Shown piece after piece: positions 8,539-17,405 of a stretch of DNA of 64,000 bases. A model generated the notes under the pieces. It saw only the letters and a list, made by a program, of their open reading frames with translations. It was not told the DNA's origin and ran no database searches. The first letter of the stretch is position 1. Every line of letters starts with the position of its first letter. The position numbers were made by a program, and so were the translations under genes. Origin of the DNA: DASQEH01 sp038237745 (lineage in GTDB: Bacteria > Actinomycetota > Actinomycetes > Propionibacteriales > Nocardioidaceae); the NCBI GenBank assembly GCA_038237745.1, contig JBBRYJ010000001.1, positions 248,001-312,000 on the forward strand. Direction: 5' to 3'.

Positions 8539-9570
8539 TCAGTGGGTGATGACGAACCCGATCCGGTCGAAGACTGTCGCCAGTGTCTCGCTCGCCACGG
8601 AGCGGGCCCTGGCGGCACCTTCGGCGAGGATCGAGTCGATCTCGGCCCGGTCGTCGAGCAGCTCTCGGGTACGGTCGCGGATGGGTGTGACGAGATCCTC
8701 CACCAGGCCTCCGAGGTCCTTCTTGAGGTCGCCGTACCCTCGGCCGGCATACTCCTCGACGATGTCAGCCACCGTGCGTCCGCTCAACGACGAGTAGATC
8801 GTGAGCAGGTTTGACAGACCTGGCTTGTTCTCCTCGTCGAACTCGACCTCGCGGCCGGAGTCGGTGACCGCCGAGCGGATCTTCTTGGCCGACCGCTGGG
8901 GGTCGTCCAGCAGCTCGATGATGCCGGCGGGAGACGATGCCGACTTGCTCATCTTCGAAGTCGGGTCCTGAAGGTCGAGGACCTTGGCGGTCTGTTCGAT
9001 GATGTGAGCCTCTGGCAGCACGAACGTATCTCCGAAGCGGCGGTTGAACCGCCCACCCAGGTCGCGGGTGAGCTCCAGATGTTGGCGCTGGTCCTCGCCG
9101 ACGGGCACGCGGTGAGCCTTGTAGAGCAGGATGTCGGCGGCCTGGAGAATCGGGTAGGTCAACAGGCCCACAGTCGTCCGGTCCTGACCGCTCCGGGCGG
9201 ACTTGTCCTTGAACTGGGTCATCCGGGCCGCCTCGCCGTAGCCCGTGATGCAGCTCAGCACCCAGGCGAGCTGAGCGTGCTCTGCGACCTGCGACTGCAC
9301 GAAGACGGTGCATAGCGAGGGATCCAAGCCCATGGCCAGCAGCTGCGCCACCGCCGCCCGCGTGCGGCGGTTGAGGACGTCGGGAGGCTGCTCGACGGTG
9401 ATGGCATGCATGTCGACGATGCAGTAGAACGCCTCGTGGTCGAACTGGAGGGAGACCCACTGGCGAAGAGCCCCCAGGTAGTTGCCGAGGTGGAAGGAGT
9501 CGGCCGTCGGCTGGATGCCCGAGAAGACGCGCGGACGGTCAGGAACGACGGGCGAGGACATGGCCGTCAT
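8539..9570 (-). CDS. trpS: tryptophanyl-tRNA synthetase
   Basis: This 343-residue class I aminoacyl-tRNA synthetase charges tRNA-Trp. The HIGH-like motif is GIQPTADSFHLGNYLGA (residues about 18-34), and the KMSKS loop is TSKMSKSASSP (about 197-207). Other family blocks include FVQSQVAEHAQLAW, PILQAADILLYKAHRVPVGEDQ and GLSNLLTIYS. Length matches bacterial TrpRS. The start ATG overlaps the stop of the upstream CorC-type gene by four bases, and the downstream RNA-ligase-like gene follows closely, giving a five-gene operon. Confidence 0.97.
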   Translation of the reverse strand: MTAMSSPVVPDRPRVFSGIQPTADSFHLGNYLGALRQWVSLQFDHEAFYCIVDMHAITVEQPPDVLNRRTRAAVAQLLAMGLDPSLCTVFVQSQVAEHAQLAWVLSCITGYGEAARMTQFKDKSARSGQDRTTVGLLTYPILQAADILLYKAHRVPVGEDQRQHLELTRDLGGRFNRRFGDTFVLPEAHIIEQTAKVLDLQDPTSKMSKSASSPAGIIELLDDPQRSAKKIRSAVTDSGREVEFDEENKPGLSNLLTIYSSLSGRTVADIVEEYAGRGYGDLKKDLGGLVEDLVTPIRDRTRELLDDRAEIDSILAEGAARARSVASETLATVFDRIGFVITH

Positions 9571-10940
9571 TGTGCCAGCCGCTCGGCGACGGTCTCGTCG
9601 CGCGAGGGGACGTCATCGAGCGGCCGCTCCTCCGGCGGGCCCTCCGCGAGGGCTGTTGCGCCACCCCGAATCGGCTCGATCTTCACACGCGCCACCCGGC
9701 GGCCGTCGAGCTCGACCACGGTGAGCAGGTGCCCCTCGATACCCGCCGTCTCCCCGACCGCGGGCACGTGGCCGAGCTGCTGCACGATGTACCCGGCGAC
9801 CGTCTCGTAGGGTCCGTCGGGGAGCTCCAGGCCGGTCTCGTCCTCGAAGTCGTCGAGGTTGAGCAGGCCGTCGACCTCCACCTCGCCGGTCAGCGACCGC
9901 GTCGTCTCGGGTTCGTCGAGGTCGTACTCGTCCTTGATGTCACCGATGATCTCCTCCACGAGGTCCTCGAGCGTGACGATTCCCGCGGTGCCGCCGTACT
10001 CGTCGACGACGATGGCCAGATGCGCCCCCTCACGGCGCATGTCCGTCAGTGCCGACAGGAGGTGTCGGGTCGCCGGAAGCATGAACACCTCCCGGACGAT
10101 CCGCTGGATCCGTATCGAGCGGTTGGCCATGTCGGGGTCGAACAGGTCGCGGACGTGCACGAAGCCCAGTACGTCGTCCGAGGACTCCCCGATCACCGGA
10201 TAGCGGGAGTGCCGGTGCTCCAGGGCGAACTGCGCGGCCTTGTAGGCGGGCGTCTGTGCGGAGATGAAGTCGACCTCGGTGCGAGGAACCATGACCTCGC
10301 GGATCTGCCGGTCGCCGGCTTCGAAGACCTCCTGGACGATCTGTCGCTCCTCGTCTCCCAGCGTCTCCGAGCCGGATACCAGGTCGCGGATCTCCGCGTC
10401 GCTGATCTGCTCGCGCTGGGCCTTGGGGTCCCCTCCGACCAGCCGGACCACGAGGTCCGTCGACACGGACAGCAGCCAGATGACCGGGCGGGCCAGCTTG
10501 GCGACCCGGTCGACGGTCGGCGCGACGGCCAGCGAGATCGACTCTGCGCGCTGCAGAGCCAGTCGCTTCGGGGCGAGCTCGCCCACGACGAGCGAGACGT
10601 AGGAGATCATCAGCGTGATGCAGACGAGCGCAGTCGTCTCGGCGGCACCCGGCGACAATCCCCAGCCCTCGAACACAGGAGCGAGCCGACCGGCGAGGGT
10701 AGCGCCACCAAAAGCGGCCGACATGAACCCGAACAGGGTCACGCCGACCTGCACGGCCGCCAGGAAGCGGTTGGGGTCGGCATTGAGCTTCGCGACGATG
10801 TCACCCCGGCGGCCGCTGCCCTCGAGCCCTTTGGCCTGGCTGTCCCGCAGTGACACCAGCGCGATCTCCGCAAGCACGAAGACGCCGCTCAAGGCGATGA
10901 ACACCAAGACGAAGACGACGCCGCGCAGGGTGCCGTTCAT
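9567..10940 (-). CDS. hemolysin/CorC-type transporter (CNNM-like, DUF21-CBS-CorC)
   Basis: This protein (about 457 residues from the ATG at 10938-10940; a GTG at 10968-10970 would add ten) has an N-terminal DUF21 domain with hydrophobic segments (GVVFVLVFIALSGVFVLAEIA and LVCITLMISYVSLVVGELAPK, given here only in part as FVLAEIALVSLR and GELAPKRLAL). It then has a CBS pair (VMVPRTEVDFISAQTP; IVVDEYGGTAGIVTLEDLVEEI) and a C-terminal CorC/HlyC domain (ETVAGYIVQQLGHVP). This order matches bacterial CNNM/CorC proteins implicated in Mg2+ or cobalt export; the hemolysin name is historical. It is first in the trpS operon. Neither candidate start has a clear ribosome-binding site. Confidence 0.88.
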   Translation of the reverse strand: MNGTLRGVVFVLVFIALSGVFVLAEIALVSLRDSQAKGLEGSGRRGDIVAKLNADPNRFLAAVQVGVTLFGFMSAAFGGATLAGRLAPVFEGWGLSPGAAETTALVCITLMISYVSLVVGELAPKRLALQRAESISLAVAPTVDRVAKLARPVIWLLSVSTDLVVRLVGGDPKAQREQISDAEIRDLVSGSETLGDEERQIVQEVFEAGDRQIREVMVPRTEVDFISAQTPAYKAAQFALEHRHSRYPVIGESSDDVLGFVHVRDLFDPDMANRSIRIQRIVREVFMLPATRHLLSALTDMRREGAHLAIVVDEYGGTAGIVTLEDLVEEIIGDIKDEYDLDEPETTRSLTGEVEVDGLLNLDDFEDETGLELPDGPYETVAGYIVQQLGHVPAVGETAGIEGHLLTVVELDGRRVARVKIEPIRGGATALAEGPPEERPLDDVPSRDETVAERLAQ

Positions 10941-11101
10941 GAAGACCCGGCGCGTCGACGAGGGGCGCACGGTCGGCGCCGCGCCGTCCCAGGTTCACCC
11001 ATGCCCACAAGCGTAACGATCCGGGCGGCCGAGGACGCGACCCAAGGCATTCCGGCACAATTCCGCTTGTGGCTCCTTCGCCCTCCCGGCAGGGTAGCCG
11101 G

Positions 11102-12241
11102 ATGAGGTTCCCCGACGACGTGCCCGTCCTGACTGACGGCGACATCACGTTGCGCGCCCACCGGCTCGAGGACGCCGACGCCGTGCTCGAGCAGTGCACA
11201 GACCCGGAGTCGGTCCGCTGGACGACGGTGCCGCTCGGCTATACCGCCGACATGGCGGTCACCTGGGTCACCACGTCCGCGAAGCACACCTGGGAGTCGG
11301 GCGCAGAGCGGTTGTTCGCGATCGAGACGACATACCCCGACGGACGACGGCGCTTCGGAGGTTCCTTGTCGCTACGGGACGAGGGCGATAACCGGGCCGA
11401 GCTCGCGTTCGGGGCTCATCCCGCGGTGCGTGACCGCGGCGTGATGACGAGAGCCGTCAACCTGCTGCTCGACCACGGGTTCTCCGACTGTGGCCTCGAG
11501 ACCGTGCTGTGGCTGGCGAACGTCGGCAACCTAGGGTCGCGCCGGGTGGCATGGAAGACCGGATTCACCTTCGGAGGAGTCCTACGGCGGTGGCTCCCCC
11601 AACGTGACGAGTATCTCGACGGCTGGATGGGCAGCCTTCACCGCTCGGACTCGCGAGAGCCGAAACGACCATGGCTCGACGTCCCGGTCATCGAGGCCGA
11701 GCGGGTCAGGCTTCGCCCGCTGGAGAACCGCGACGTGCGACGAGTCGTCGAGTCCAGCGCGGACGAACGGACCCAGCACTGGCTGGGCTTCCTGCCGTCG
11801 CCCTACACCGAGCAGGACGCCAGGGAGTTCATCCTCCGCTCGCAGTCGGCGGCCTGGGAAGGTACCGGGATCGGCTGGGCCGTCGCCCGACCGTCCAGCG
11901 ACGAGCTCCTCGGCACCATCGGCACCCCAAGCACTGGACGCGACGGCTGGGAGATCGGGTACTGCGCCCACCCGGACGCCCGTGGGCAGGGAGTGATGCG
12001 GGAGGCTCTCGGGCTCGTGGCGCGCCATCTCTTCCTCGACCCGGCGGACGGTGGTCTGGGCGCATCAAGGGTCTACGTCAAGGTGGCGGCCGGCAACACG
12101 GCGTCGAGGCACGTGGCTGTGGCCAACGGCTTCACCGAGTACGGCCGGGAGCGGCAGTCGGAGCAGCTGCGCGACGGCACTCCCACCGACATGGTCCTCT
12201 TCGACCTGCTGGCGTCGGAGTGGAAGGCGACGCCCCGATGA
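11102..12241 (+). CDS. tandem GNAT acetyltransferase (two GNAT domains)
   Basis: This protein (about 379 residues from ATG 11102; a GTG at 11069 is also possible) contains two RimJ/RimL-type N-acetyltransferase domains in a row. Domain 1 covers about residues 8-175, with ITLRAHRLEDADAVLEQC and an acetyl-CoA region HPAVRDRGVMTRAVNLLL. Domain 2 covers about 195-370, with VRLRPLENRDVRRVVESS and HPDARGQGVMREALGL. The likely role is acetylation of a small molecule or a protein N-terminus; the acceptor is unknown. Its stop overlaps the start of the next gene (ATGA), which encodes a related but shortened protein, suggesting local duplication. Confidence 0.82.
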   Translation: MRFPDDVPVLTDGDITLRAHRLEDADAVLEQCTDPESVRWTTVPLGYTADMAVTWVTTSAKHTWESGAERLFAIETTYPDGRRRFGGSLSLRDEGDNRAELAFGAHPAVRDRGVMTRAVNLLLDHGFSDCGLETVLWLANVGNLGSRRVAWKTGFTFGGVLRRWLPQRDEYLDGWMGSLHRSDSREPKRPWLDVPVIEAERVRLRPLENRDVRRVVESSADERTQHWLGFLPSPYTEQDAREFILRSQSAAWEGTGIGWAVARPSSDELLGTIGTPSTGRDGWEIGYCAHPDARGQGVMREALGLVARHLFLDPADGGLGASRVYVKVAAGNTASRHVAVANGFTEYGRERQSEQLRDGTPTDMVLFDLLASEWKATPR

Positions 12242-13113
12242 TCGACCTGGTTACCGATGCCGACACGCTGCGGGCCGTCATCACCTTCGAGGTCGGCGAC
12301 GCGTCGGTCGACGCGGGCGTCGTGGCGGCGAGCGCGCGCCTCGAGGAAGTGTTCGCGGCGGGAGTACGCCAGATCCTGTGGCGCGCCGAGGTCGGTGACG
12401 AGTGCTCCCGCAGGGTCGCGTGGGCGTGTGGCTTCACGTTCGAGGGCGGCCTGCGCGGCGACTGGGAGAGTGGCGGCGACCTGGCCGACAGCTGGGTGGC
12501 GACTCTGCTGGCCGGAGACTCACGAGAGCCGAAGACCCGATGGCTCGAGCCGATCCGGATGAGTGCCGCCGGTGTCGAGCTCCGTGAGCAGTCCGCCGGC
12601 GACGAGCGCCGTTACCTGGAGACGATGAACGACCCGGAGTCCCTCAGGTGGCTTGGCACACTCTGGCTCCCGAAGACACCCGAGCAGTTCCGCCAGATGG
12701 TGGCCCGTCGCCAGGTCGGACCGTCGACCGGTTCGTCGGTGACCTGGACGGTCGCGGAGCCGGGCACCGGCTCGTACCTGGGGACCATCGTGTTGTTCGG
12801 GGTCGACGGGATCGACTACAGGTCCGCAGAGGTCGGCTTCCGTACCCATCCCGACAGCCGAGGTCGCGGTCTCCTCACCAGCGCCTTACGACGCGTGATC
12901 GGGCACGCGTTCGCTACCGCTGAAGACGGCGGCCTCGGCCTCGAGCGCCTCAGTCTGGGCGCCGGCGACTCGAACGTCGCCTCGCAGGGCGTGGCGCGGT
13001 CGTGCGGCTTCGTCCAGACCGGTCGGGACCGTAGGTGCTATGACCTGTTCGACGGCAGTGTGGTCGACCTGATCCGCTTCGACCATCTCAGGTCCGAGTT
13101 CGGCGCCCATTGA
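12238..13113 (+). CDS. GNAT acetyltransferase, paralogue with a half-size first domain
   Basis: This 291-residue protein resembles the upstream tandem GNAT protein, but its first domain is only a C-terminal half: residues about 60-110 (ECSRRVAWACGFTFEGGLRG ... SREPKTRWLEP) align with the end of domain 1 of its neighbour (SRRVAWKTGFTFGGVLRRW ... SREPKRPWLDV). The residues before that do not look like an acetyl-CoA-binding N-lobe. A full GNAT domain follows (about 112-290) with acetyl-CoA loop THPDSRGRGLLTSALR. Start ATG lies in the ATGA overlap. The arrangement looks like duplication followed by decay of the first domain; the second domain could still be active. Confidence 0.78.
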   Translation: MIDLVTDADTLRAVITFEVGDASVDAGVVAASARLEEVFAAGVRQILWRAEVGDECSRRVAWACGFTFEGGLRGDWESGGDLADSWVATLLAGDSREPKTRWLEPIRMSAAGVELREQSAGDERRYLETMNDPESLRWLGTLWLPKTPEQFRQMVARRQVGPSTGSSVTWTVAEPGTGSYLGTIVLFGVDGIDYRSAEVGFRTHPDSRGRGLLTSALRRVIGHAFATAEDGGLGLERLSLGAGDSNVASQGVARSCGFVQTGRDRRCYDLFDGSVVDLIRFDHLRSEFGAH

Positions 13114-13250
13114 CCGCTAGGAGTCGAGCGCGATCCGCCAGCCGGAGATGTCGACCTTCCCGTACAGCACCTGCCGTACTCTGTCCGCCCTCCGGGGCGA
13201 GACCGAGCGCGGCCGGCCGGGCTTGTGTACGTTTCGGTGGTGATGCATCG

Positions 13251-14330
13251 ATGACCTCCACCTGGGCGGCCCCGGGCCGGGTCAACCTGATCGGCGAGCA
13301 CGTCGACTACAACGACGGCCTCGTGCTGCCGTTCGCTCTGCCGTTCGTGACAACTGCCACGGTGAGCCCTTGTGACGGCGACTACGCCCGCGTCTCCTCC
13401 GACCAGGCCGAGGCGAGGCATTTTCCGTTGGCGACGGCGCCTGGCGAGGTCGACGGGTGGGCGGCGTACGTGGCAGGTGTCGTCTGGGCGCTCGCCCAGC
13501 GCGGGGTGGAGCTGCCGGGGCTCGACATCAGCACCACCAGCGACGTGCCGCTCGGTGCGGGACTGTCCTCCTCCGCTTCGCTCACCTGCGCTGTAGTCTC
13601 CGCGATCGACGACGAGCTGGACGTCGGGCTGAGCCGTGGCGAGCTGGCCTCGGTGGCGCGCGAAGCAGAGAACGACTATGTCGGCTCTCCGACGGGGACC
13701 ATGGACCAGCTGGCCGCGATGCTGTGCGAGGAAGGCTCGGCGCTGCTACTGGACTGTCGCGATCTGTCTACGCGGGCGATACCCTTCAGTCCCGCTGACG
13801 CAGGCCTCGCACTTCTACTGGTTGATACCCAGGTCCGCCACGAGCTCGTCGACAGCGAGTACGGCGCCCGGCGCGACGACTGCCGAGCCGCTGCCGACGA
13901 GCTCGGGCTCGCATCGCTGCGGGAGGCCAGCCTGGAGCGGGTGCTCGGGATGACCGACACCCGGCTGCGGAGAAGGGCTCACCATGTGGTCACGGAGATC
14001 GCCCGAGTCGAGCAGGTGGCGGCGATCCTCGACGCGGAACGACCAGCGGAGATCGGCGCCTTCCTCACGGCCTCCCACGAATCACTGCGCGACGACTTCG
14101 AGGTGTCCTGCAGCGAGCTCGACATGACGGTGGAAGCGGCGCTGGCTGCCGGAGCGCTCGGCGCCCGCATGGTCGGGGGCGGATTCGGTGGCTGCGCCAT
14201 CGTGCTGTGCCGCGAGTCCGAGGTCGAGGTTGTCCGCGACCGGCTGACGGCGGTGTACGACGCCGACGGCCGGAAGGCACCAACCATCTGGACGCCTCTG
14301 CCCTCACCCGGTGCCCGGCGAGTCGACTGA
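13251..14330 (+). CDS. galK: galactokinase
   Basis: This 359-residue GHMP kinase phosphorylates galactose at C1 in the Leloir pathway. The galactokinase signature GRVNLIGEHVDYNDG lies near residues 9-23, the ATP-binding loop GAGLSSSASLTCA near 101-113, and the third GHMP motif GGGFGGCAIVL near 307-317. I place the start at ATG 13251 because the signature normally begins within about ten residues of the N-terminus; the frame is open further upstream but that part has no family resemblance. No galT or galE lies nearby, so the gene stands alone between the acetyltransferase pair and icd. Confidence 0.9.
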   Translation: MTSTWAAPGRVNLIGEHVDYNDGLVLPFALPFVTTATVSPCDGDYARVSSDQAEARHFPLATAPGEVDGWAAYVAGVVWALAQRGVELPGLDISTTSDVPLGAGLSSSASLTCAVVSAIDDELDVGLSRGELASVAREAENDYVGSPTGTMDQLAAMLCEEGSALLLDCRDLSTRAIPFSPADAGLALLLVDTQVRHELVDSEYGARRDDCRAAADELGLASLREASLERVLGMTDTRLRRRAHHVVTEIARVEQVAAILDAERPAEIGAFLTASHESLRDDFEVSCSELDMTVEAALAAGALGARMVGGGFGGCAIVLCRESEVEVVRDRLTAVYDADGRKAPTIWTPLPSPGARRVD

Positions 14331-14405
14331 AGGCGTGATGTCGGCCTGGCCGTCTCGAGCGCCTGACTCGCGCCACCCGGCCACGCGATATCGGGCGCCG
14401 GGCGG

Positions 14406-15623
14406 TCAGTGCATCCGCGCCTGCAGGCCGTCGTCGAGCGCTCCGAGGAATTCCTCGGTGGTCAGCCACCCTTGGTCGGGACCGACCAGCAGCGCGAGGT
14501 CCTTCGTCATCTTGCCGCTCTCGACAGTCTCGACACACACCTGCTCGAGCGTCTCGGCGAAGCCCGTGACCTCAGCCGTCCCGTCGAGCATGCCCCGGTG
14601 CTTCAGCCCACCGGTCCAGGCGAAGATCGAGGCGATCGGGTTGGTCGACGTCGGCTTGCCCTGCTGATGCTGGCGGAAGTGGCGGGTGACCGTCCCGTGT
14701 GCGGCCTCGGCCTCGACGGTCCTGCCGTCGGGCGTCATGAGTACTGAGGTCATCAGGCCCAGCGACCCGAAGCCCTGCGCGACGGTGTCGGACTGCACGT
14801 CGCCGTCGTAGTTCTTGCAGGCCCAGAGGTAGCCGCCCTCCCACTTCATCGCCGCGGCGACCATGTCGTCGATGAGGCGGTGCTCGTACGTCAGGCCGGC
14901 AGCGTCGAAGTCGGCCTTGAACTCCTCCTCGAAAACTCTCTGGAAGATGTCCTTGAAGGCACCGTCGTACGCCTTGAGGATGGTGTTCTTGGTCGACAGG
15001 TAGACGGGGTAGCCCCGCTGCAGGCCATACGACAGCGAGGCTCTGGCGAAGTCCTCGATCGACTTGTTGAAGTTGTACATGCCCATGACGACACCACCGC
15101 CCTCCGGCATCCGGACGACCTCGTGCTCGACGGGCTCTGACCCGTCCGACGGCGTGTAGGTGATCGTCACGGTCCCTGGCCCGGGGACGGTGAAGTTCGT
15201 CGACTTGTACTGGTCGCCGTGCGCGTGACGCCCGATCACGATGGGTTTGGTCCACCCACGCACCAGCCGGGGGATGTTGCTGATGATGATCGGCTCCCTA
15301 AACACGACGCCGCCGAGGATGTTGCGGATGGTGCCGTTCGGCGACAGCCACATCTGCTTGAGCCCGAACTCCTGGACGCGAGCCTCGTCGGGCGTGATGG
15401 TCGCGCACTTCACACCGACCCCGTGCTGCTGGATGGCGTGTGCCGCGTCGACGGTCACCTGGTCGTCGGTCTTGTCGCGGCTCTCGATGCTGAGATCGTA
15501 GTAGTCGAGGTCGACGTCGAGATGGGGATGGATCAGCCGGTCCTTGATGAACTGCCAGATGATGCGAGTCATCTCGTCGCCGTCGAGCTCGACGACAGGG
15601 TTCTCGACCTTGATCTTCGCCAT
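14406..15623 (-). CDS. icd: NADP-dependent isocitrate dehydrogenase, dimeric type
   Basis: This 405-residue enzyme oxidises isocitrate to 2-oxoglutarate with NADP in the TCA cycle. The N-terminus KVENPVVELDGDEMTRIIW, the phosphate-binding block LSPNGTIRNILGG, and DDMVAAAMKWEGGYLWACKNYDGD with the metal-binding aspartates are those of the homodimeric IDH family shared with eukaryotes, unlike the monomeric 740-residue IDH of many actinobacteria. A purine-rich GGGGGAG lies about a dozen bases before the ATG. It is divergent from mdh, with a 220-bp gap that holds the promoters of both. Confidence 0.97.
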   Translation of the reverse strand: MAKIKVENPVVELDGDEMTRIIWQFIKDRLIHPHLDVDLDYYDLSIESRDKTDDQVTVDAAHAIQQHGVGVKCATITPDEARVQEFGLKQMWLSPNGTIRNILGGVVFREPIIISNIPRLVRGWTKPIVIGRHAHGDQYKSTNFTVPGPGTVTITYTPSDGSEPVEHEVVRMPEGGGVVMGMYNFNKSIEDFARASLSYGLQRGYPVYLSTKNTILKAYDGAFKDIFQRVFEEEFKADFDAAGLTYEHRLIDDMVAAAMKWEGGYLWACKNYDGDVQSDTVAQGFGSLGLMTSVLMTPDGRTVEAEAAHGTVTRHFRQHQQGKPTSTNPIASIFAWTGGLKHRGMLDGTAEVTGFAETLEQVCVETVESGKMTKDLALLVGPDQGWLTTEEFLGALDDGLQARMH

Positions 15624-15776
15624 CTGTCCGATGCTCCCCCGGTCGGTGTGGTCACGTGTCTTGACCGCAAGATATCCCAGAGCGCCGACCAGTCGTTCCG
15701 AAGCAGTCGCAGGGTCCGCGCGGAGGGCCGATCCCGCCGAACGCGGATCTACCCCTCGTCCCTTCGGCTGCTAGCG

Positions 15777-15800
15777 TCGAGCCGTCGTACGACGGCTCGA
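15777..15800. promoter_or_regulatory. perfect 24-bp palindrome upstream of mdh (candidate operator)
   Basis: The two arms are exact reverse complements with no spacer; the left half is TCGAGCCGTCGT and the centre is the T/A step at 15788/15789. It lies 43 bp before the mdh start in the icd-mdh divergent gap. A spacer-free palindrome of this length cannot form a normal hairpin loop and is better explained as a site for a dimeric regulator. Which regulator binds, and whether icd is also controlled, is not visible. Confidence 0.5.
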
Positions 15801-15843
15801 TCCCCTCAACAGCCGTCGCACCCAACCGACCCAGGAGCACGAA

Positions 15844-16836
15844 GTGAGTACCACTCCCGTCAAGGTGGCAGTGACCGGTGCAGCCGGCCAGATCGGCTAC
15901 AGCCTTCTGTTCCGGATCGCGAGTGGGTCGCTCCTGGGGTCCGACACCGCGGTCGAGCTACGACTGCTGGAGGTCGCGCCGGCGCTGAAGTCGCTCGAAG
16001 GAGTGGTGATGGAGCTGGAGGACTGCGCGTTCCCTGCCCTTGCCGGTGTCGAGATGGGGGACGACCCCTACGCGGTCTTCGACGGTGTCAGCCTCGCGCT
16101 GCTGGTCGGCGCAAGACCACGCACGAAGGGGATGGAGCGGGGCGACCTGCTGGAGGCCAACGGCGCCATCTTCACCGCTCAGGGCAAGGCCCTCAACGAC
16201 AGCGCAGCGGACGACGTCCGGGTGGCCGTCACCGGCAACCCCGCGAACACCAATGCACTCATCGCGATGACCAACGCGCCGGATATCCCTAGAGAGCGCT
16301 TCTCGGCACTCACCCGACTGGACCACAACCGCGCGCTCGCCCAGCTGGCCAAGAAGACCGGCAGCAGCGTCACCGACATCAAGAAGATGACCATCTGGGG
16401 CAACCACTCGGCCACCCAGTACCCCGATATCTTCCACGCCGAGGTCGGCGGCGCCAACGCCGCCGAGACTGTGGGCGACCAGCGGTGGCTCGAGGACGAG
16501 TTCATTCCGACCGTCCAGAAGCGGGGTGCCGCGATCATCGAGGCACGTGGAGCGTCGAGTGCGGCGAGCGCGGCGAGCGCGACGGTCGACGCAGCCCGGG
16601 ACTGGATGCACGGCACCCCAGACGGTGACTGGACCTCGATGGCGGTCGTCTCGGACGGCTCGTACGCCGTTCCCGAGGGGTTGGTGTCGTCGTTCCCCGT
16701 CACCACCCGAGACCGCAGCTGGACGATCGTCCAAGGGTTAGAGATCGACGACTTCTCCCGGGCTCGCATCGATGCCAGCGCGGCCGAGCTCGGCGAGGAG
16801 CGCGACTCCGTACGAAGCCTCGGCCTCATCACCTGA
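15844..16836 (+). CDS. mdh: malate dehydrogenase (cytosolic type)
   Basis: This 330-residue enzyme interconverts malate and oxaloacetate with NAD in the TCA cycle. It has Rossmann motif TGAAGQIGYSLLFRIASG, LVGARPRTKGMERGDLL with substrate arginines, VTGNPANTNALI, LTRLDHNRALAQLA with the catalytic Asp region, and WGNHSATQYPD with the active-site His. This is the group 2 MDH of actinobacteria. Start is GTG, with AGGAG six bases upstream. In relatives I recall mdh lying just downstream of folD-DUF3017; here that pair is 24 kb away across the choline/betaine island. It converges on soxG with only 11 bp between. Confidence 0.97.
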   Translation: MSTTPVKVAVTGAAGQIGYSLLFRIASGSLLGSDTAVELRLLEVAPALKSLEGVVMELEDCAFPALAGVEMGDDPYAVFDGVSLALLVGARPRTKGMERGDLLEANGAIFTAQGKALNDSAADDVRVAVTGNPANTNALIAMTNAPDIPRERFSALTRLDHNRALAQLAKKTGSSVTDIKKMTIWGNHSATQYPDIFHAEVGGANAAETVGDQRWLEDEFIPTVQKRGAAIIEARGASSAASAASATVDAARDWMHGTPDGDWTSMAVVSDGSYAVPEGLVSSFPVTTRDRSWTIVQGLEIDDFSRARIDASAAELGEERDSVRSLGLIT

Positions 16837-16847
16837 CCCCAACTCCC

Positions 16848-17405
16848 TCAGCGGTACTCGACGGAGGCGTCGATGAGCCACTCCGCGAGGTACCGCGCGA
16901 ACGACGCCCGCACCCAGACCCGGTAGTCGTCGGCCCCAGGTCGTGCGAGGACGACCTGCGCCTTCGCCAGCATCGTCTGGGCCGCGGCGCCGACTCCGAA
17001 GTGGTCGGGATGCACGTCGAGGGACGTGCCGTGGGAGAGCACGTCTCTCACCGCAGCGCCGCGCATCACCAGCGGGGTGCGGGCAGCGGAGACGTCGACC
17101 GCGGCCATAAGGTCCGTTCCTGCCACCGGAGTAGAGCCGTCGGGTGAGTCGACCATCCACCAGCCCGGCCCCAACCCGAGCACCAGCACGTCGCCGGTCG
17201 AGGTGAGCCGCCCGATACCGGGCAGCGCGACCCCCACTGCGCCAGCAGCGTCACCCAGGACAGCCACCCCCTCGGCGCGGCGAACGTCCGTGAGCACGCG
17301 GAACGCGTCCTCCCAGCAGGAGAACGCCTCCCCCGAGCAGACGGCCCTGAGCTCATCTGCGAGGTCACCGAGCGGCGTACGGCGACGCAGGGAGTCAGTC
17401 ACCAT
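16848..17405 (-). CDS. soxG: sarcosine oxidase gamma subunit
   Basis: This 185-residue protein is the gamma chain of heterotetrameric sarcosine oxidase, the last gene of the soxBDAG set. It has a GcvT/YgfZ-like fold: LTSTGDVLVLGLGPGWWMVDSP, AAVDVSAARTPLVMRGAAVRDVLS, and the C-terminal VWVRASFARYLAEWLIDA, which matches SoxG of other actinobacteria. The family subunit has no known catalytic residue and is needed for assembly. Its ATG (17403-17405) overlaps the end of soxA by 11 bases, which indicates translational coupling. Confidence 0.9.
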   Translation of the reverse strand: MVTDSLRRRTPLGDLADELRAVCSGEAFSCWEDAFRVLTDVRRAEGVAVLGDAAGAVGVALPGIGRLTSTGDVLVLGLGPGWWMVDSPDGSTPVAGTDLMAAVDVSAARTPLVMRGAAVRDVLSHGTSLDVHPDHFGVGAAAQTMLAKAQVVLARPGADDYRVWVRASFARYLAEWLIDASVEYR

